Shown here: positions 12,496-23,212 of the stretch, piece by piece
Layout of the letters: each line of letters begins with the position of its first letter
Position numbering within the stretch: the first letter of the stretch is position 1
Assembly: GCA_023014485.1 (NCBI GenBank)
Contig: JAJOZX010005526.1
Location: 1 to 64,000, forward strand
Length of the DNA stretch: 64,000 nt
From: Bathynomus jamesi
Taxonomy: Eukaryota; Arthropoda; Malacostraca; Isopoda; Cirolanidae
Direction of reading: 5' to 3'
The notes under the pieces: model-generated
Told to the model about the DNA's origin: nothing
What the model saw: only the letters and a program-made list of their open reading frames with translations
The model's database searches: none
Made by a program: the position numbers and the translations under genes

Positions 12496-13300
12496 ATGTC
12501 GGTGATTGGCCATATAAGCCCCTACGAAGACAATGGGGAGGACTTCGAAGCTTATGCCACTAGGGTGAGGTTGTTTTTCGAGGCAAATTCCATTCCGGAT
12601 GCTAAGAAAGTACCTACCTTTTTAACTATAATAGGCCCTAAAACGTTTGGTTTAGTTATGGACCTAGTTTCTCCTAAAGCACCGGAAACTTGCACCTATA
12701 ATGAATTGGTGCAGGCCCTAACCGATCACTACAAACCCCGAGTAGTTCTCATCTATGAACGTTTCAAATTTTATTCAAGGCATCAGATGGGAAATGAAAG
12801 CATTGCAGAGTTTGTTGCAGGAATAAAAAGCCATAGCCGTACGTGTAAATTGGGGACAAATTAGATGAAATGCTAAGAGATAGGTTTGTAATGGGTCTCA
12901 AAGAGGAGTCTACCCAGAGAGCCCTATTAGCCATACAGGACCTAACTTTTAGTCAGGCTGTAGAAATAGCTACGGCTAGAGAAGCAGCTGCTAAAGATGT
13001 TAGAGCTTTGGAAATCATAGTAGTAAAGCCCAACACGTAAATAGCTTTAAATCTTCTAGGCCTGGCAGACCTAACGAGCCTACTAGACAGGCAAATAAAA
13101 GGTATGAGGCGAATACGACTAAGCCTACTAATTCTACTAAGCCTTCCAAGCCATGTACAGGGTGTGGAAAACACCATTGGAAGAAAGATTGCCCTTTTAA
13201 AGAAGCAGTTTGCCGAAACTGTAGTAAAATAGGCCACATAGCTAAAGTGTGTTTCAAAGAAAACAAAGGGTGAAAATTCTAATTTAACATTTCTAGTATA
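12496..13300 (+). pseudogene. Gypsy gag with two zinc knuckles, frameshifted
   Basis: The start at 12496 (MSVIGHISPYEDNGEDF) opens a 122-residue frame that resembles the capsid-like region of Gypsy Gag (the RVRLFFEAN and YERFKFYSRHQ segments). A frameshift near 12850 moves into the next block (DRFVMGLKEES, AVEIATAREAAA). A further shift leads to zinc knuckles CTGCGKHHWKKDC and CRNCSKIGHIAKVC near 13155-13255. The knuckles bind nucleic acid in the particle. At least two frameshifts make this a pseudogene. Confidence 0.85.
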
Positions 13301-13399
13301 AATCCTCAAAAGGGAAATACTTCGAACATTGGAGTGGAGTACCTATTCTATGAGCAGCAAAGTGGGGAAAATACAGGCCATATATTGTAGAGGTAGGCC

Positions 13400-16300
13400 T
13401 AGATGGAATTACAGTTCCTCTAGAATTGGATACGGGTGCTGCCCGGACGGTCATGTCCAAGGTAGTTTTTGATAAGATTTTCAAAAACACACCTAAACTA
13501 CATGCATCTAAAACAATTTTGAAGAAGTACGGTGCACACAAATACCTATTTGTGGAGAAGCATACGTCACAGTTACACTTAACCAGAAAACTTTGTCTCA
13601 TCCCTTAACCCTTTTAGTGGTGGATGAGCAAGGGCCTACTCTACTAGGCCGTGATTGGATTGATGCTTTGGAAATGCCAATTGACAAAATCTTGCCAAGG
13701 GGTCAGGCAGATGTGCATACACTTTCATATCCATCTGACATAGACTCATTGTTAAGGGAGTTTTCTTCTATTTTTGGGCCTGAAGTAGGCAACCTAAAAG
13801 GCCATCAGGTCTGCATAGAAGTAGATCCTAATGTAACTCCGAAATTTTGTAAGGCTCGTTCAATTGCGCATGCACTGCGGGAGAAGGTAGATTTAGAAAT
13901 TGACAGGCTGCTAAAAGATAAAATTATTGAACCAGTCACACACGCTAAGTGGGCTGCCCCAGTAGTTCCTGTACTAAAACCGGACAAGTCCGTGCGGTTA
14001 TGCGGGGATTACCGTTTAACAGCAAATAGAGCCGTCCTTCTAGATTGCTATCCTATACCCAAGCCTGATGAATTATTTAGCTCTCTTGCTGGGGGAAAAT
14101 ATTTCACAAAACTCGATATGTCCCAAGCCTATGCTCAACTAAGTTTAGATGAAACTCTAAAGAATTAACTATCATAATACGCACCGAGGCCTATATAAGT
14201 ACAATAGGCTATGCTATGGAATAGCATCGGCTCCAGGTATTTTTCAGAGGACAATGGACCAAGTTCTAGGTCACATTCCGGGGTACTTTGCTTTCTAGAT
14301 GATGTCCTCATTTCAGGTTCGACTAAAAAAGAACACCTAACTAGATTAACCACGGTTCTAAAAAGACTCCGGGATGCTGGACTTAAGCTAAAGAGAGAAA
14401 AGTGTCATGGGTCACTAACGAGGTTTCATATTTAGGGTTCCGCATAGATGCCTCAGGCATTCATCCAACGGTGGATAAACTAGAAGCAATAGAAAAGGCA
14501 CCACCTCCACAAAACATCACACAGTTACAAGCTTATTTAGGTCTCCTAAATTTTTATAGGAAATTTTTGCCTAATGCATCGACTTTCCTTGAACCCTAAA
14601 TAAGCTATTACGATCTGGGGAACAGTGGAGATGGGAGAAACTCAAAAGGAAGCATTTGAGGCTTCCAAGGACGTAACTAAAGTCCACTCTCCTAGTGCAT
14701 TATGATCCTAAACTTCCTCTCGTAGTTTCAGCAGACAGCAGTTCTTATGGAATTGGGGCAGTGTTTCTCACCACATTGATGGGTAGATAGGCCTATCTGT
14801 TTTGCTTCTAGAACACTAACTGAGACGGAAAGACGATATGCCAAGTGGAACGTGAAGCATTAGCCTTAGTATTTGCAGTAAAAAAATTTCATTTCTATCT
14901 ATGGGGTCATGAATTTAAACTAATTACTGACCATAAGCCTCTTTTAGGTTTATTTGCACCTAATAAAAATATTCCAGTTATGGCCTCAGGTAGGATTCAA
15001 CGATGGGCACTGATTCTACAAGCCTATAAATTTGACTTAGTACATCGGTCAGGTAAACTTCTAGGTACGGCTGATGCGCTAAGTAGGTTGCCCTTAGAAA
15101 ATCCAAATGATTGTGTACCTATACCTACAGAATGGGTTCACTTGGTGGAGTTTTTGGAATCCACTCCAGTATCTGCAGTACAAATAGAGCAGTGGACAAA
15201 ATCAGACCCTATTCTGTCTAGGGTCATCCATTTCTGCTCAGTTGGTTGGCCTACTAAGGTTGAGAGTGAATTACAGCCTTTTATTCAGCGTCAGTCTGGC
15301 CTCTCTATTCAAAATGGCTGTCTCTTATGGGGCCACAGAGTGATTATTCCAAATAAAGGCAGGTCGAATTTAGTGAAGGAACTTCACGCTGAACACATGG
15401 GCGCAACAAAAATGAAAGAGCTGGCGAGAGCTTATTTCTGGTGGCCTGGTTTAGATGGAGAACTCGAATCATTGGTTCGTTCCTGTCAAAGCTGCCTAGA
15501 GAACAGAGATCTCCCAAGGAAAAGTCCACTTCATCCTTGGGAATGGCCTACTATACCGTGGCATAGGATCCATGTTGACTATGCAGGTCCTATAAATATA
15601 TTTATTTCCTAGTCATGGTGGACGCCTACTCTAAGTGGGTGGAAATTTTTCCAACCACTTCCACGACTTCGGGTGTTACTATTCGCTTACTCCGTTCAGT
15701 TTTCGCTCGATGGGGTTTACCCGTAGTCCTGGTGTCCGACAATGGTACTTGTTTTACCAGTGAGGAATTTCGTTCCTTCGTCCACCTAAATGGCATTAGA
15801 CATGTCCGGTCTAGTGTTTTCCACCCGTCTACTAACGGTCTCGCGGAAAACATGGTCCGTACTTTCAAGTCGGCCTTGCGTCATTCTCGTGGGGAGGAAA
15901 TGCAAGTGGTGTTGGATAAATTTTTGTTTAAATATCGAATAACACCACACACCACGACAGGGGTGTCTCCCTCTAAACTTCTGATTGGCCGGGGAATTCG
16001 TTCAGTTTTTGATTTGTTACGTCCAAACGAAATGTTACAACAACGAGTTTTACGCCATCAGGAAAAACAGAAGTTGTACCACGACACTAAAAGAGGGAGA
16101 GTTCTAGAAGCGAAACCTAATGATCCAGTTGTGATTCGCAACTATGGGGCTGGACCAAAATGGGTTCCTGCAACTGTGCAGGAGAGAACGGGCCCTGTTT
16201 CCTTCAAGTGCCAACTAGAAGATGGTCGTTCTATTAAACGCCATCAGGACCAGATATGGGAACGGGAAGTGCAGAAGGACCAGAGTCTTCTGGAAGAGAG

Positions 16301-16424
16301 AACTGATCCTCCGGAAAATGGTTCAACTTGCCCGCCTATACAAGTTGCACCTGATCCTACTACATCAACCCCGCTCCGCAGGTCGTCTAGGGTCCCTCAT
16401 CCCCCTGACAGACTAAACTTGTAG
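13400..16424 (+). pseudogene. Gypsy pol (protease, RT, RNase H, integrase), frameshifted
   Basis: The protease motif DTGA is at about 13430. RT is at 13593-14600: a WAAPVVPV block, KLDMSQAY with a catalytic Asp, and FLDDVLIS near 14295 in place of the usual Y/FxDD box. RNase H at 14845-15090 includes TDHKPLL. Integrase is at about 15370-16230: a zinc-binding HH-CC region (HMGATKM to CQSCLENR), DYAGP, SDNGTCF and an ENMVRTFK region, giving the D,D,E set. The frame ends at 16424 next to the polypurine tract. Shifts near 13605, 14165, 14405, 14600, 14845 and 15610 break it. Confidence 0.9.
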
Positions 16425-16432
16425 GGGAGGAG
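16424..16432 (+). other. Gypsy polypurine tract
   Basis: GGGGAGGAG directly precedes the 3' LTR start TGAGGTG. It is the expected plus-strand priming site of an LTR element. Confidence 0.8.
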
Positions 16433-16834
16433 TGAGGTGACGTGTATGTATATATATGTATATAGTCTAAAAGTCACTAAAGAGTAAATATCACTAAATC
16501 TAAGCTGAATGGCAAGACGAAGCCATAAACAACGAACGGGCTGTTCGTATTGCTTCGGTCTGGCCTAGACATGTTTTTTCCTATCTGACCTAATCTTTGG
16601 TGCTGAGTAAAATTAGGTGATGAATCTAAAGTAACAAATCGGGTAGGAAGTTGTTCGTACTTAAGTATAGTTAGGGGAAATGTCTATAGCTTCTAAATTG
16701 GTAATGTAAGAGAGAGTTAGGTAGGCTGTTGTGGGACACAGGAATAAAACGGTAGGCTTCAAGGAATACCTAATTCAACGCACCGGTAAGTGCTTTTGAT
16801 TGTTTGCTAGAACCTAAGTAACCTAACTGGGGTG
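16433..16834 (+). repeat. Gypsy 3' LTR, missing its last 19 bp
   Basis: It matches 11702-12103. After AACTGGGGTG the sequence passes straight into BEL pol (gtggaatggg). The lost end corresponds to 12104-12122. Confidence 0.9.
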
Positions 16835-18622
16835 GTGGAATGGGCCAGAGTGGCTAAAACTTGGAAGTGAAAACTGGCCTTCTAATCAGCCTATTGTAGG
16901 AGAATGCCAGGCTGAAGAAGCATGGGTGAGTGAGGTGAGAAAATGCGCTGTGAACAGTTGTCAAGTTATGCAGCAGGACCCCATATTGAGGCTTGAGGAC
17001 ATTAGCAGTCTGAAAAGATTGTTAAGAGTGACAGCATGGGTATATAGATTTACCAACAACATTAAGGGAGAAACAAGAAGGGAAGGAATTCTGAACAGTA
17101 ATGAGATTCAGCAAGCCAGGAAATACTGGGTGGTATATATGCAGAAGAAAAATTTGGTGAAGAGAGAGAATTGCTCACCAGCCATCCATTACAGGTTCTA
17201 CCAACACATTCTGCACTCAAGGGTTTGGATGTGTTTTTGGATCAGGATTTATTGAGAGTAGGAGGTAGACTACAGTTTTCTGGGCTTCCAGAGGAGAAAA
17301 GACATCCAATTTTGCTACCTTCTGGGGGGCACTTTGTGGACCTTTTGATCCTGGATACTCATCATAAGCTGTTACATGCTGGAGTTAGAGAAGTGATAAT
17401 AGAGATTAGACAACAATTTTGGATTCTCAAAATTAGACAAGTAGTGAAAAAGGTCTTGCATAAATGTGTGGTTTGTAAGCGTTGGAGTGCAAAGCCTTAT
17501 TATGAAAAGGTGGCTCTACTTCCAAGAGAACGGTGTGTCTATACTGCCCCATTTGATGTAGTGGGAGTAGACTTTGCAGGGCCAGTCTATGTGTATGAGC
17601 GAGGGGAGTCTAACAAAGGTTATATATGTCTTTTCACCTGTGCTACCACCAGAGCAATCCATTTGGAGTTGGTAAGCAACTTAAGTAGTGATGTATTTCT
17701 TTTGGCCTTTAAACGGTTTGTGAACAGAAGGGGTTTCCCAAATAAAATCATATCGGATAATGCAAAAACCTTCAAAAAGGCTGCAAAGGAACTCCAAGAA
17801 ATTTGGTCCTTGCTAAAAGAGGAAGGATTCCAATCCTACTTTTCACACCAAGGGGTACAGTGGGAGTTTATTGTTGAGAGAGCACCATGGTGGGGAGGAT
17901 TTTGGGAAAGGCTAGTGAGAAGTGTAAAGTGTCCATTAAAGAAACTTTTAGCTAATGCTCATTTGAGCAAAGAAGAATTCTCTACTGTTTTATGTGAAGT
18001 AGAAGCAATGGTGAACAGTAGGCCGATCACTTTTGTTTACAACAGTAGGCAGGATGCAGAGCCATTGACACCAAATCATTTTCTTTGTGGTAAACGATTA
18101 ACATCAAACCCCAGTGTGCCAGAAGACTTGCAGCCCATCCAGAGCACTCAAGGAGAGTTAACCAGACGGTTCAGGTACCTTGAAGAGCTACAAGATCAGT
18201 TATGGAAGAGGTGGCAGATGGAATACTTGCCAGAACTCAATTATTACCCATCAGGCAAGGTAAAGGGCTCCAATGCAAATTGTATCAAGGTGGGAGAAGT
18301 GGTAATGATTGGGGATGAAAGACCAAGGCAATGCTGGAAGCTTGGCATAATTGAAGAGTTGTTTGTTGGCAAAGACAATTTAGTTAGGTCTGCACTGGTA
18401 AAGACTTCAGGAGGAAAGTTAAAGAGACCTATACAAAAACTCTATGCTTTAGAAATCAGCAAAAACACAGATAGTCAAGATGAAACATTTGAGTTACAGC
18501 CTCATGAAGAAGGCTTGGCTAACCTTGCAGAAGGTAATGACAACAATGCCTCTTCGGTGGGGAGTGTTAGAAAATCTAGAAGAGGAAGAACCATTGTTGT
18601 CCCAAGGCGATACGATGACTAA
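16835..18622 (+). pseudogene. BEL-B Pol, integrase part
   Basis: It resumes the BEL frame after the Gypsy element. A frameshift near 17165 separates the first block (16926-17160) from a long open stretch (17171-18622). That stretch holds the integrase zinc-binding region (HHKLLHAGVRE to CVVCKRW), the core with VGVDFAGP, IISDNAKTF and a VERAPWWGGFWER segment carrying the third acidic residue, then a DUF5641-like C-terminal domain (GEVVMIGDERPR). The stop (18620-18622) lies about 55 bases inside the 3' LTR, so the Pol C-terminus is encoded by the LTR. Confidence 0.92.
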
Positions 18623-18778
18623 GCTGATTGATGCAGCATTGCTTGTATATATATTAAGTTAAGGTGTGTATATATATCCATCTCATAATTGTAAGGTTAG
18701 TGAAAAATTAAATTAATTTAGAGCTAGCATTTTTGAGCTCTTGTGGCATCATTGTTTGGTCACACTGTTGGCATCATT
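18565..18778 (+). repeat. BEL-B 3' LTR, truncated after 214 bp
   Basis: It starts TGTTAGAAAATC and follows 6903-7116 until GGCATCATTT. It then switches to hAT-1 internal sequence (ccgattatata). A few bases (attt) are shared by both parents at the joint. Confidence 0.9.
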
Positions 18779-19222
18779 TCCGATTATATATTTCCCTTTT
18801 TAGAACAAAACAAAAACAAAAGAATTTAGAACTTACGATGTTCAACCAGTGACATATTATACTCATTATATCATTGCAAAATGAGTAACAATTAATGAGT
18901 AGATGAGACATAAACGTAAACATAAGACGTAAACATAAACATAAGGCACCTTACGAATTCTCTTTTATTTCACTTTTGCTGCGGATCAAAACCAATCTTT
19001 CAAAAGTTTTGTGCTAGCACAGAACGTGTATTAAACCAGTAAAAGTATTTACATTTTTATATTTTGAGTATTTAAATACATTGTATTTAAATACTCATTA
19101 AAGTATTTAAATACTATATTTAAATACATGAAAACAATGTATTTATAAATACAGTTCTAAATACACAAATGTATTTAAATACGTATTTAAATACAAATGT
19201 ATTTAAATACTGCCCAGCTCTG
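18779..19222. mobile_element. Remnant of the nested TATTTAAATAC MITE in hAT-1
   Basis: This is the right part of the MITE that is complete at 30367-31067. It ends TGCCCAGCTCTG at 19222, followed by the 8-bp repeat aatacaag. Rich in tatttaaatac blocks (about 19050-19210). Confidence 0.88.
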
Positions 19223-19549
19223 AATACAAGCATCGCATCCTACCCATGTCACCTGATCTAAACCACGGGGATTGACGATTCCCCTTTCAGTTTTTCAGGT
19301 GGTAAACTTAAAACTTAGTATTATCATAACTTATCAGCAAAGAAAAAACTATTAAATGACCTACATATAGTTTTTAGTTCTATTTTTCTCAATTCTCATT
19401 TCACCAGGTCCATAACCCATATCAATGAATGGTCAGCATATATAAGTAAACATTTTTTACATAGAATTTAATTTTACAGTTTTACTGCAGTACGCAATTA
19501 CTGACAATATAAGGGTAAAAACCGCAAGTTAAGAGTGTTAATTTAATGT

Positions 19550-22500
19550 TCAACCGCTGTAAACATTTGCTTTCAGCAAAACCAATTGTTCAAAGTTACC
19601 ATCCGAGAGACGACTTCGTTTGGGGCTATGAACCATGCCAGCAAACGAAAACAACCGTTCCACTGGTGCAGAGGAAGGTAGCGTGGTGTTATACCTCTTG
19701 AAGATCTTCTTTATAGCAGGATACCTATCTAAAGAGTCGAGTGCCTTACTGGTGTCCTGCAAATAATTGAGGACTTCCAAGTCTTCCTTGTTGTTAGGAG
19801 CAGAGAATGAGCCGTCCATAGTTCTGAAGAAATCGTCTTCAGATGATGAGTCTGAGTTCACCGAACTATTACCACTGCTGTCAGAATTACAATTTCTTAC
19901 AGCCATTTGCAGCTTGTCTTTTACTTGAGACTTGATTGCTTCATGATCGCCGAAATTAGGCCCTTGCAACAATGATATCCATCTAAGTTTGAAATACGGA
20001 TGAGATACTGAGGCCAAAACGGCATCAGTTACCTCGGGGCTCAACGACAAAAAATGACCAAATCTGGCATTGAAGCCAGAGACGACTGCTGCCAGTAATG
20101 GCATGCAGTGTCTCAAGCGCAGGTCGTTTGGTTGGATAGGCTCCAATCTTGCGAGGGCATCTTGAGTCACTAGGACTGTTGGAAGAAGACAACCGTAGTA
20201 GCATTCTTTCTCTGCCTGTAATTTGTTGAGGGCTGCTGCAATTGGTTTTAGAACAGACAAATATTCTGAAATAAATTCCAATTCATTGTCTTTGAGGATG
20301 GGTAGATTCAGTTCTTCAAGAGCTACATTCACGTCGTTCTTATGTTTATATATTTGGCTTAATGAGTCGTACATTGAGTTCCATCGGGTGACGATGGGTA
20401 CCTAAATTGGACGCCAGTTATTTCCTGTATTTTTTCTGCTGACTTGGGTTTACCAGCAGCATTCCACAGCGCCGAACATTTTCCCATTGCAGAATGCTTT
20501 ATCTTCTTTAGTCCAGGTGAATTCAGTCCTTTATCTGCATCAGTTGTTGCTACCAAGTTCAATGTGTGGGAGGCACATCGAATATGCGATGATAGTTTCA
20601 CTGACTCCTCTCCATGCTCTCCTGAATGTTCAGGAAAGTTGCTGATGATAACCTCTTCATCTGAATCTTTTTCATCATCTTCATCTGCATCATCTTCATC
20701 AATGTCGTCAGTACGATTCTGAACACGAACACCGAACTCTTTAAAGCATTTCACCATGTTCGATGCATTGTCGGTGACTGTAGATACAACTTTTCTATAA
20801 GATAAACCATGCTCCGAGTTGATCCTGTCCAATATTCCAGCAATTTTATCAAAGCTATGTGTTCCACGAAATCTTCGGCATGCCAGTGCAGCTGATCCTC
20901 GCGACAAGTCATCATTGATCTGTAATGTAAGAATATAAAATCAATGTTTGTATGAACATTTTTTTAAGCTTAATTTAATAATATTGGTTAGACACGCACC
21001 AGCTAAACTGCGCCACCAAACATTGAAGAGAAGAACTATGTGATATAAAGGAGGCAATTCAGCGATGAGTCGCCTACCATACCACCACATCAGTGACCCA
21101 TCCCATAAGAGCAAAATGTGGAAGAGTCCATATTCACAGCCTGTGAATATGGACTCTTCCACATTTTGCTGTGAATCAGACACAATGACAGATGACAGAA
21201 TCAGTGAATTAGTGTGAAATTACTGTGAATCACAGCAAAATGAAGACTCACCAAATTAATGAATGAGGAACACATGTCGAATAATTGAAAAGATTATATA
21301 TACTATAAGTCTATCAGACTATCAGTCTATCACCAATGGTCAATTTATCAATTATATAAAAATAATACACTAAATCAATAGCATACCCAATGCGCAGTGA
21401 CTCCCATGAAACTGCGGTGATTAGTTGACCATATGTCGCATGTAACACACACATGGTCAACTGCTGCCAGTTTTGCTTGTATGTCTTCCTTCATTGTACT
21501 GGTTGTTGTTGCAAGAGATCTAGCCAGGGTGCGTCTAGATGGCACCTGAACAGCCGGGTTGACGTCTGAAAAAAATATTTAAAAATTAAAACAAATACAA
21601 TAGATTAGCTATGGAAAAAATATCAAAATATTTAGCTAGGCTAGCGATAGTCTAATGTTCATACAAATAATATGATTAATTATTTTAATCAGATATTAGC
21701 TATGGAAAAAATAGCAAAATATTTGAGTTATACTAACATGAAAGAAGATCCTTAAATTCATGTAGTTCAACTAGGCTCAATGGTAGGAGCCCATTAGCCA
21801 CAAGCGAGAGAATCTTCTTTTCAAGGATATCCTTGCATATTGGTGGTCCTGGTTTTTGCTTGGAAATGTGGAACATGCTTAGTGTTGACTGCTTGGCAAT
21901 TTTGGCAGGGCCAGCATTGCTGCCGCTGGCATCTTCTTCTTTAGCTGGACGCTTGCGAGATTTCTTCTCCGATTCATATTCACCCAAAAGATCCGAATGT
22001 AGTTTCTGCACAAGAAAATAAATTATTATCATGCGGAGAGACTTCTTGAACACCCTGTATAATATTTATCAGAGTATCAAACTTCTAGTTGAAATTAATA
22101 CTTAACAAGATTCTAAAATTTTGTTATCTTTAACTAAAATTATTTTCACCATGATCAGTGCATTTTTATCCTATGTTAAATTGAAAGCCGAATTTCGTCC
22201 TTCAGTAACTAAATAGGAGAAATTACAGACATGGATCAGACAGAGAGAAAGACAGATACACCTGGCGTTTTATTATAGTTGGATATCGCAGTTTTTAATG
22301 TAGTTACTAGTCCATAATCTATTAATATCTGAAGTGCACAATATATTCAAATGGACGTCTATGTAAATGTAGCATTAGTCTTGTGTGGCACCAGTCACTT
22401 AAAATATGACTTGAACCATTATGTTAATGTTGCTACTTACTACTTAGTTACTAAGTAGTACTAACCCTGAGGTGCCTCAGAAGATTGCTTGTTGAGTCGA

Positions 22501-22735
22501 GGCCAGCAGACAGAATTGTAGTTTTCTTTGTACACTGCCTACAAATAACTTTGATACTGTTTCCAGTTTTTTCGACAATTTGAAAATATTTTCCGTTCAA
22601 TAGCACAGATTGATCCTTATTACCAACATTGTTATCTAAATATATTGAATACTGTTCTGGTGACAACCTAGAATATTTGGTTCCCTTGGGAGCCTGTTGA
22701 AGTTGTAAAATTGCACTCATTATTAAAAAATTCAA
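19550..22735 (-). pseudogene. hAT-1 transposase, one frameshift
   Basis: Same four-exon gene as in hAT-2: exon 1 ends near 22466, exon 2 lies at about 21738-22005, exon 3 at about 21387-21565, and exon 4 at 19550-20919. Exon 4 carries a one-base deletion near 20395 (gtgacgatggg against gtgacgcatggg in hAT-2), which splits it into 182- and 274-residue frames. A 3-bp insertion at about 20037 and a 3-bp loss in the acidic run are in frame. The deletion removes the C-terminal half with the third catalytic acid, so no full transposase can be made. Confidence 0.9.
21110..21170. repeat. Perfect 30-bp palindrome in hAT-1 intron 3
   Basis: Arms 21110-21139 and 21141-21170 are exact reverse complements around one base. 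The same structure lies in hAT-2 at 32956-33016. Confidence 0.93.
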
Positions 22736-23212
22736 TCTGTAAATAAAATATGTTTAGAATTAATTTATTATGAATACGGACCTATAGGCTATATTTTATG
22801 CCTATATATAATAATATATTAATAGAACACTTTTAACATAATTGCACAGTAAATTACACTTTTTACGAGCCTAAATTCCACAGCAACTACACCTTCCATG
22901 AGCCCACGCATGACGCAAGTCACCCAACTAACAGAAAACATAAACAGTCGGTGTTGAACAAAGTTGCCACCAGATGTCGCTTGGACAAAAAACAAATGAC
23001 ATTCGCATAGCGGCATATTTAAGAATCTGAAATTAAAAGTGATCTTGAAGTCTAAAGTGATCTTCAAGATCAAGATCACAAGAAATAAAGTGATCTTAGA
23101 TCAAGATCAAGATCACCATAATAAAAGTGATCTTCAAGATCAAGATCAGATCACGATCTTGATCTTCAAGATCACGATCTGATCTTGAAGATCAAGATCG
23201 TGCCCATCTCTG

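Larger units (their letters stand above)
11702..16834 (+). mobile_element. Ty3/Gypsy LTR retrotransposon inserted in BEL-B pol
   Basis: The two LTRs (11702-12122 and 16433-16834) appear near-identical by eye and flank gag and pol in the Gypsy order protease-RT-RNase H-integrase. It sits in the RNase H/integrase linker of BEL-B. No target duplication is visible, because the right junction has lost about 34 bp of BEL and the last 19 bp of the 3' LTR. The similar LTRs suggest a recent insertion, but the coding region is already broken. The primer site matches tRNA-Ser, a feature reported for Mag-type elements; the lineage is not otherwise tested. Confidence 0.93.
6903..18778 (+). mobile_element. 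BEL/Pao LTR retrotransposon, copy B, with nested Gypsy element
   Basis: Forward copy: 5' LTR 6903-7511, primer site, three leader repeats, Gag and Pol from 8130, a Gypsy insertion at 11702-16834, the rest of Pol (16835-18622), and a 3' LTR that begins at 18565 and is cut at 18778, where hAT-1 sequence begins. It lacks the hAT insertion seen in C and D; the empty site is at about 17645-17665. Confidence 0.93.
18779..23212 (-). mobile_element. hAT-1, left-truncated duplicate of hAT-2
   Basis: It is nearly identical to 30626-35059 at a constant offset of about 11.85 kb. The right TIR (TGCCCATCTCTG, ending 23212) and the 8-bp repeat gtggtagc after it are present. The left end of the element and of its nested MITE is missing at the 18778/18779 joint. 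It shares the insertion site of hAT-2, so it is a by-product of the tandem duplication, not a separate insertion. Confidence 0.92.
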
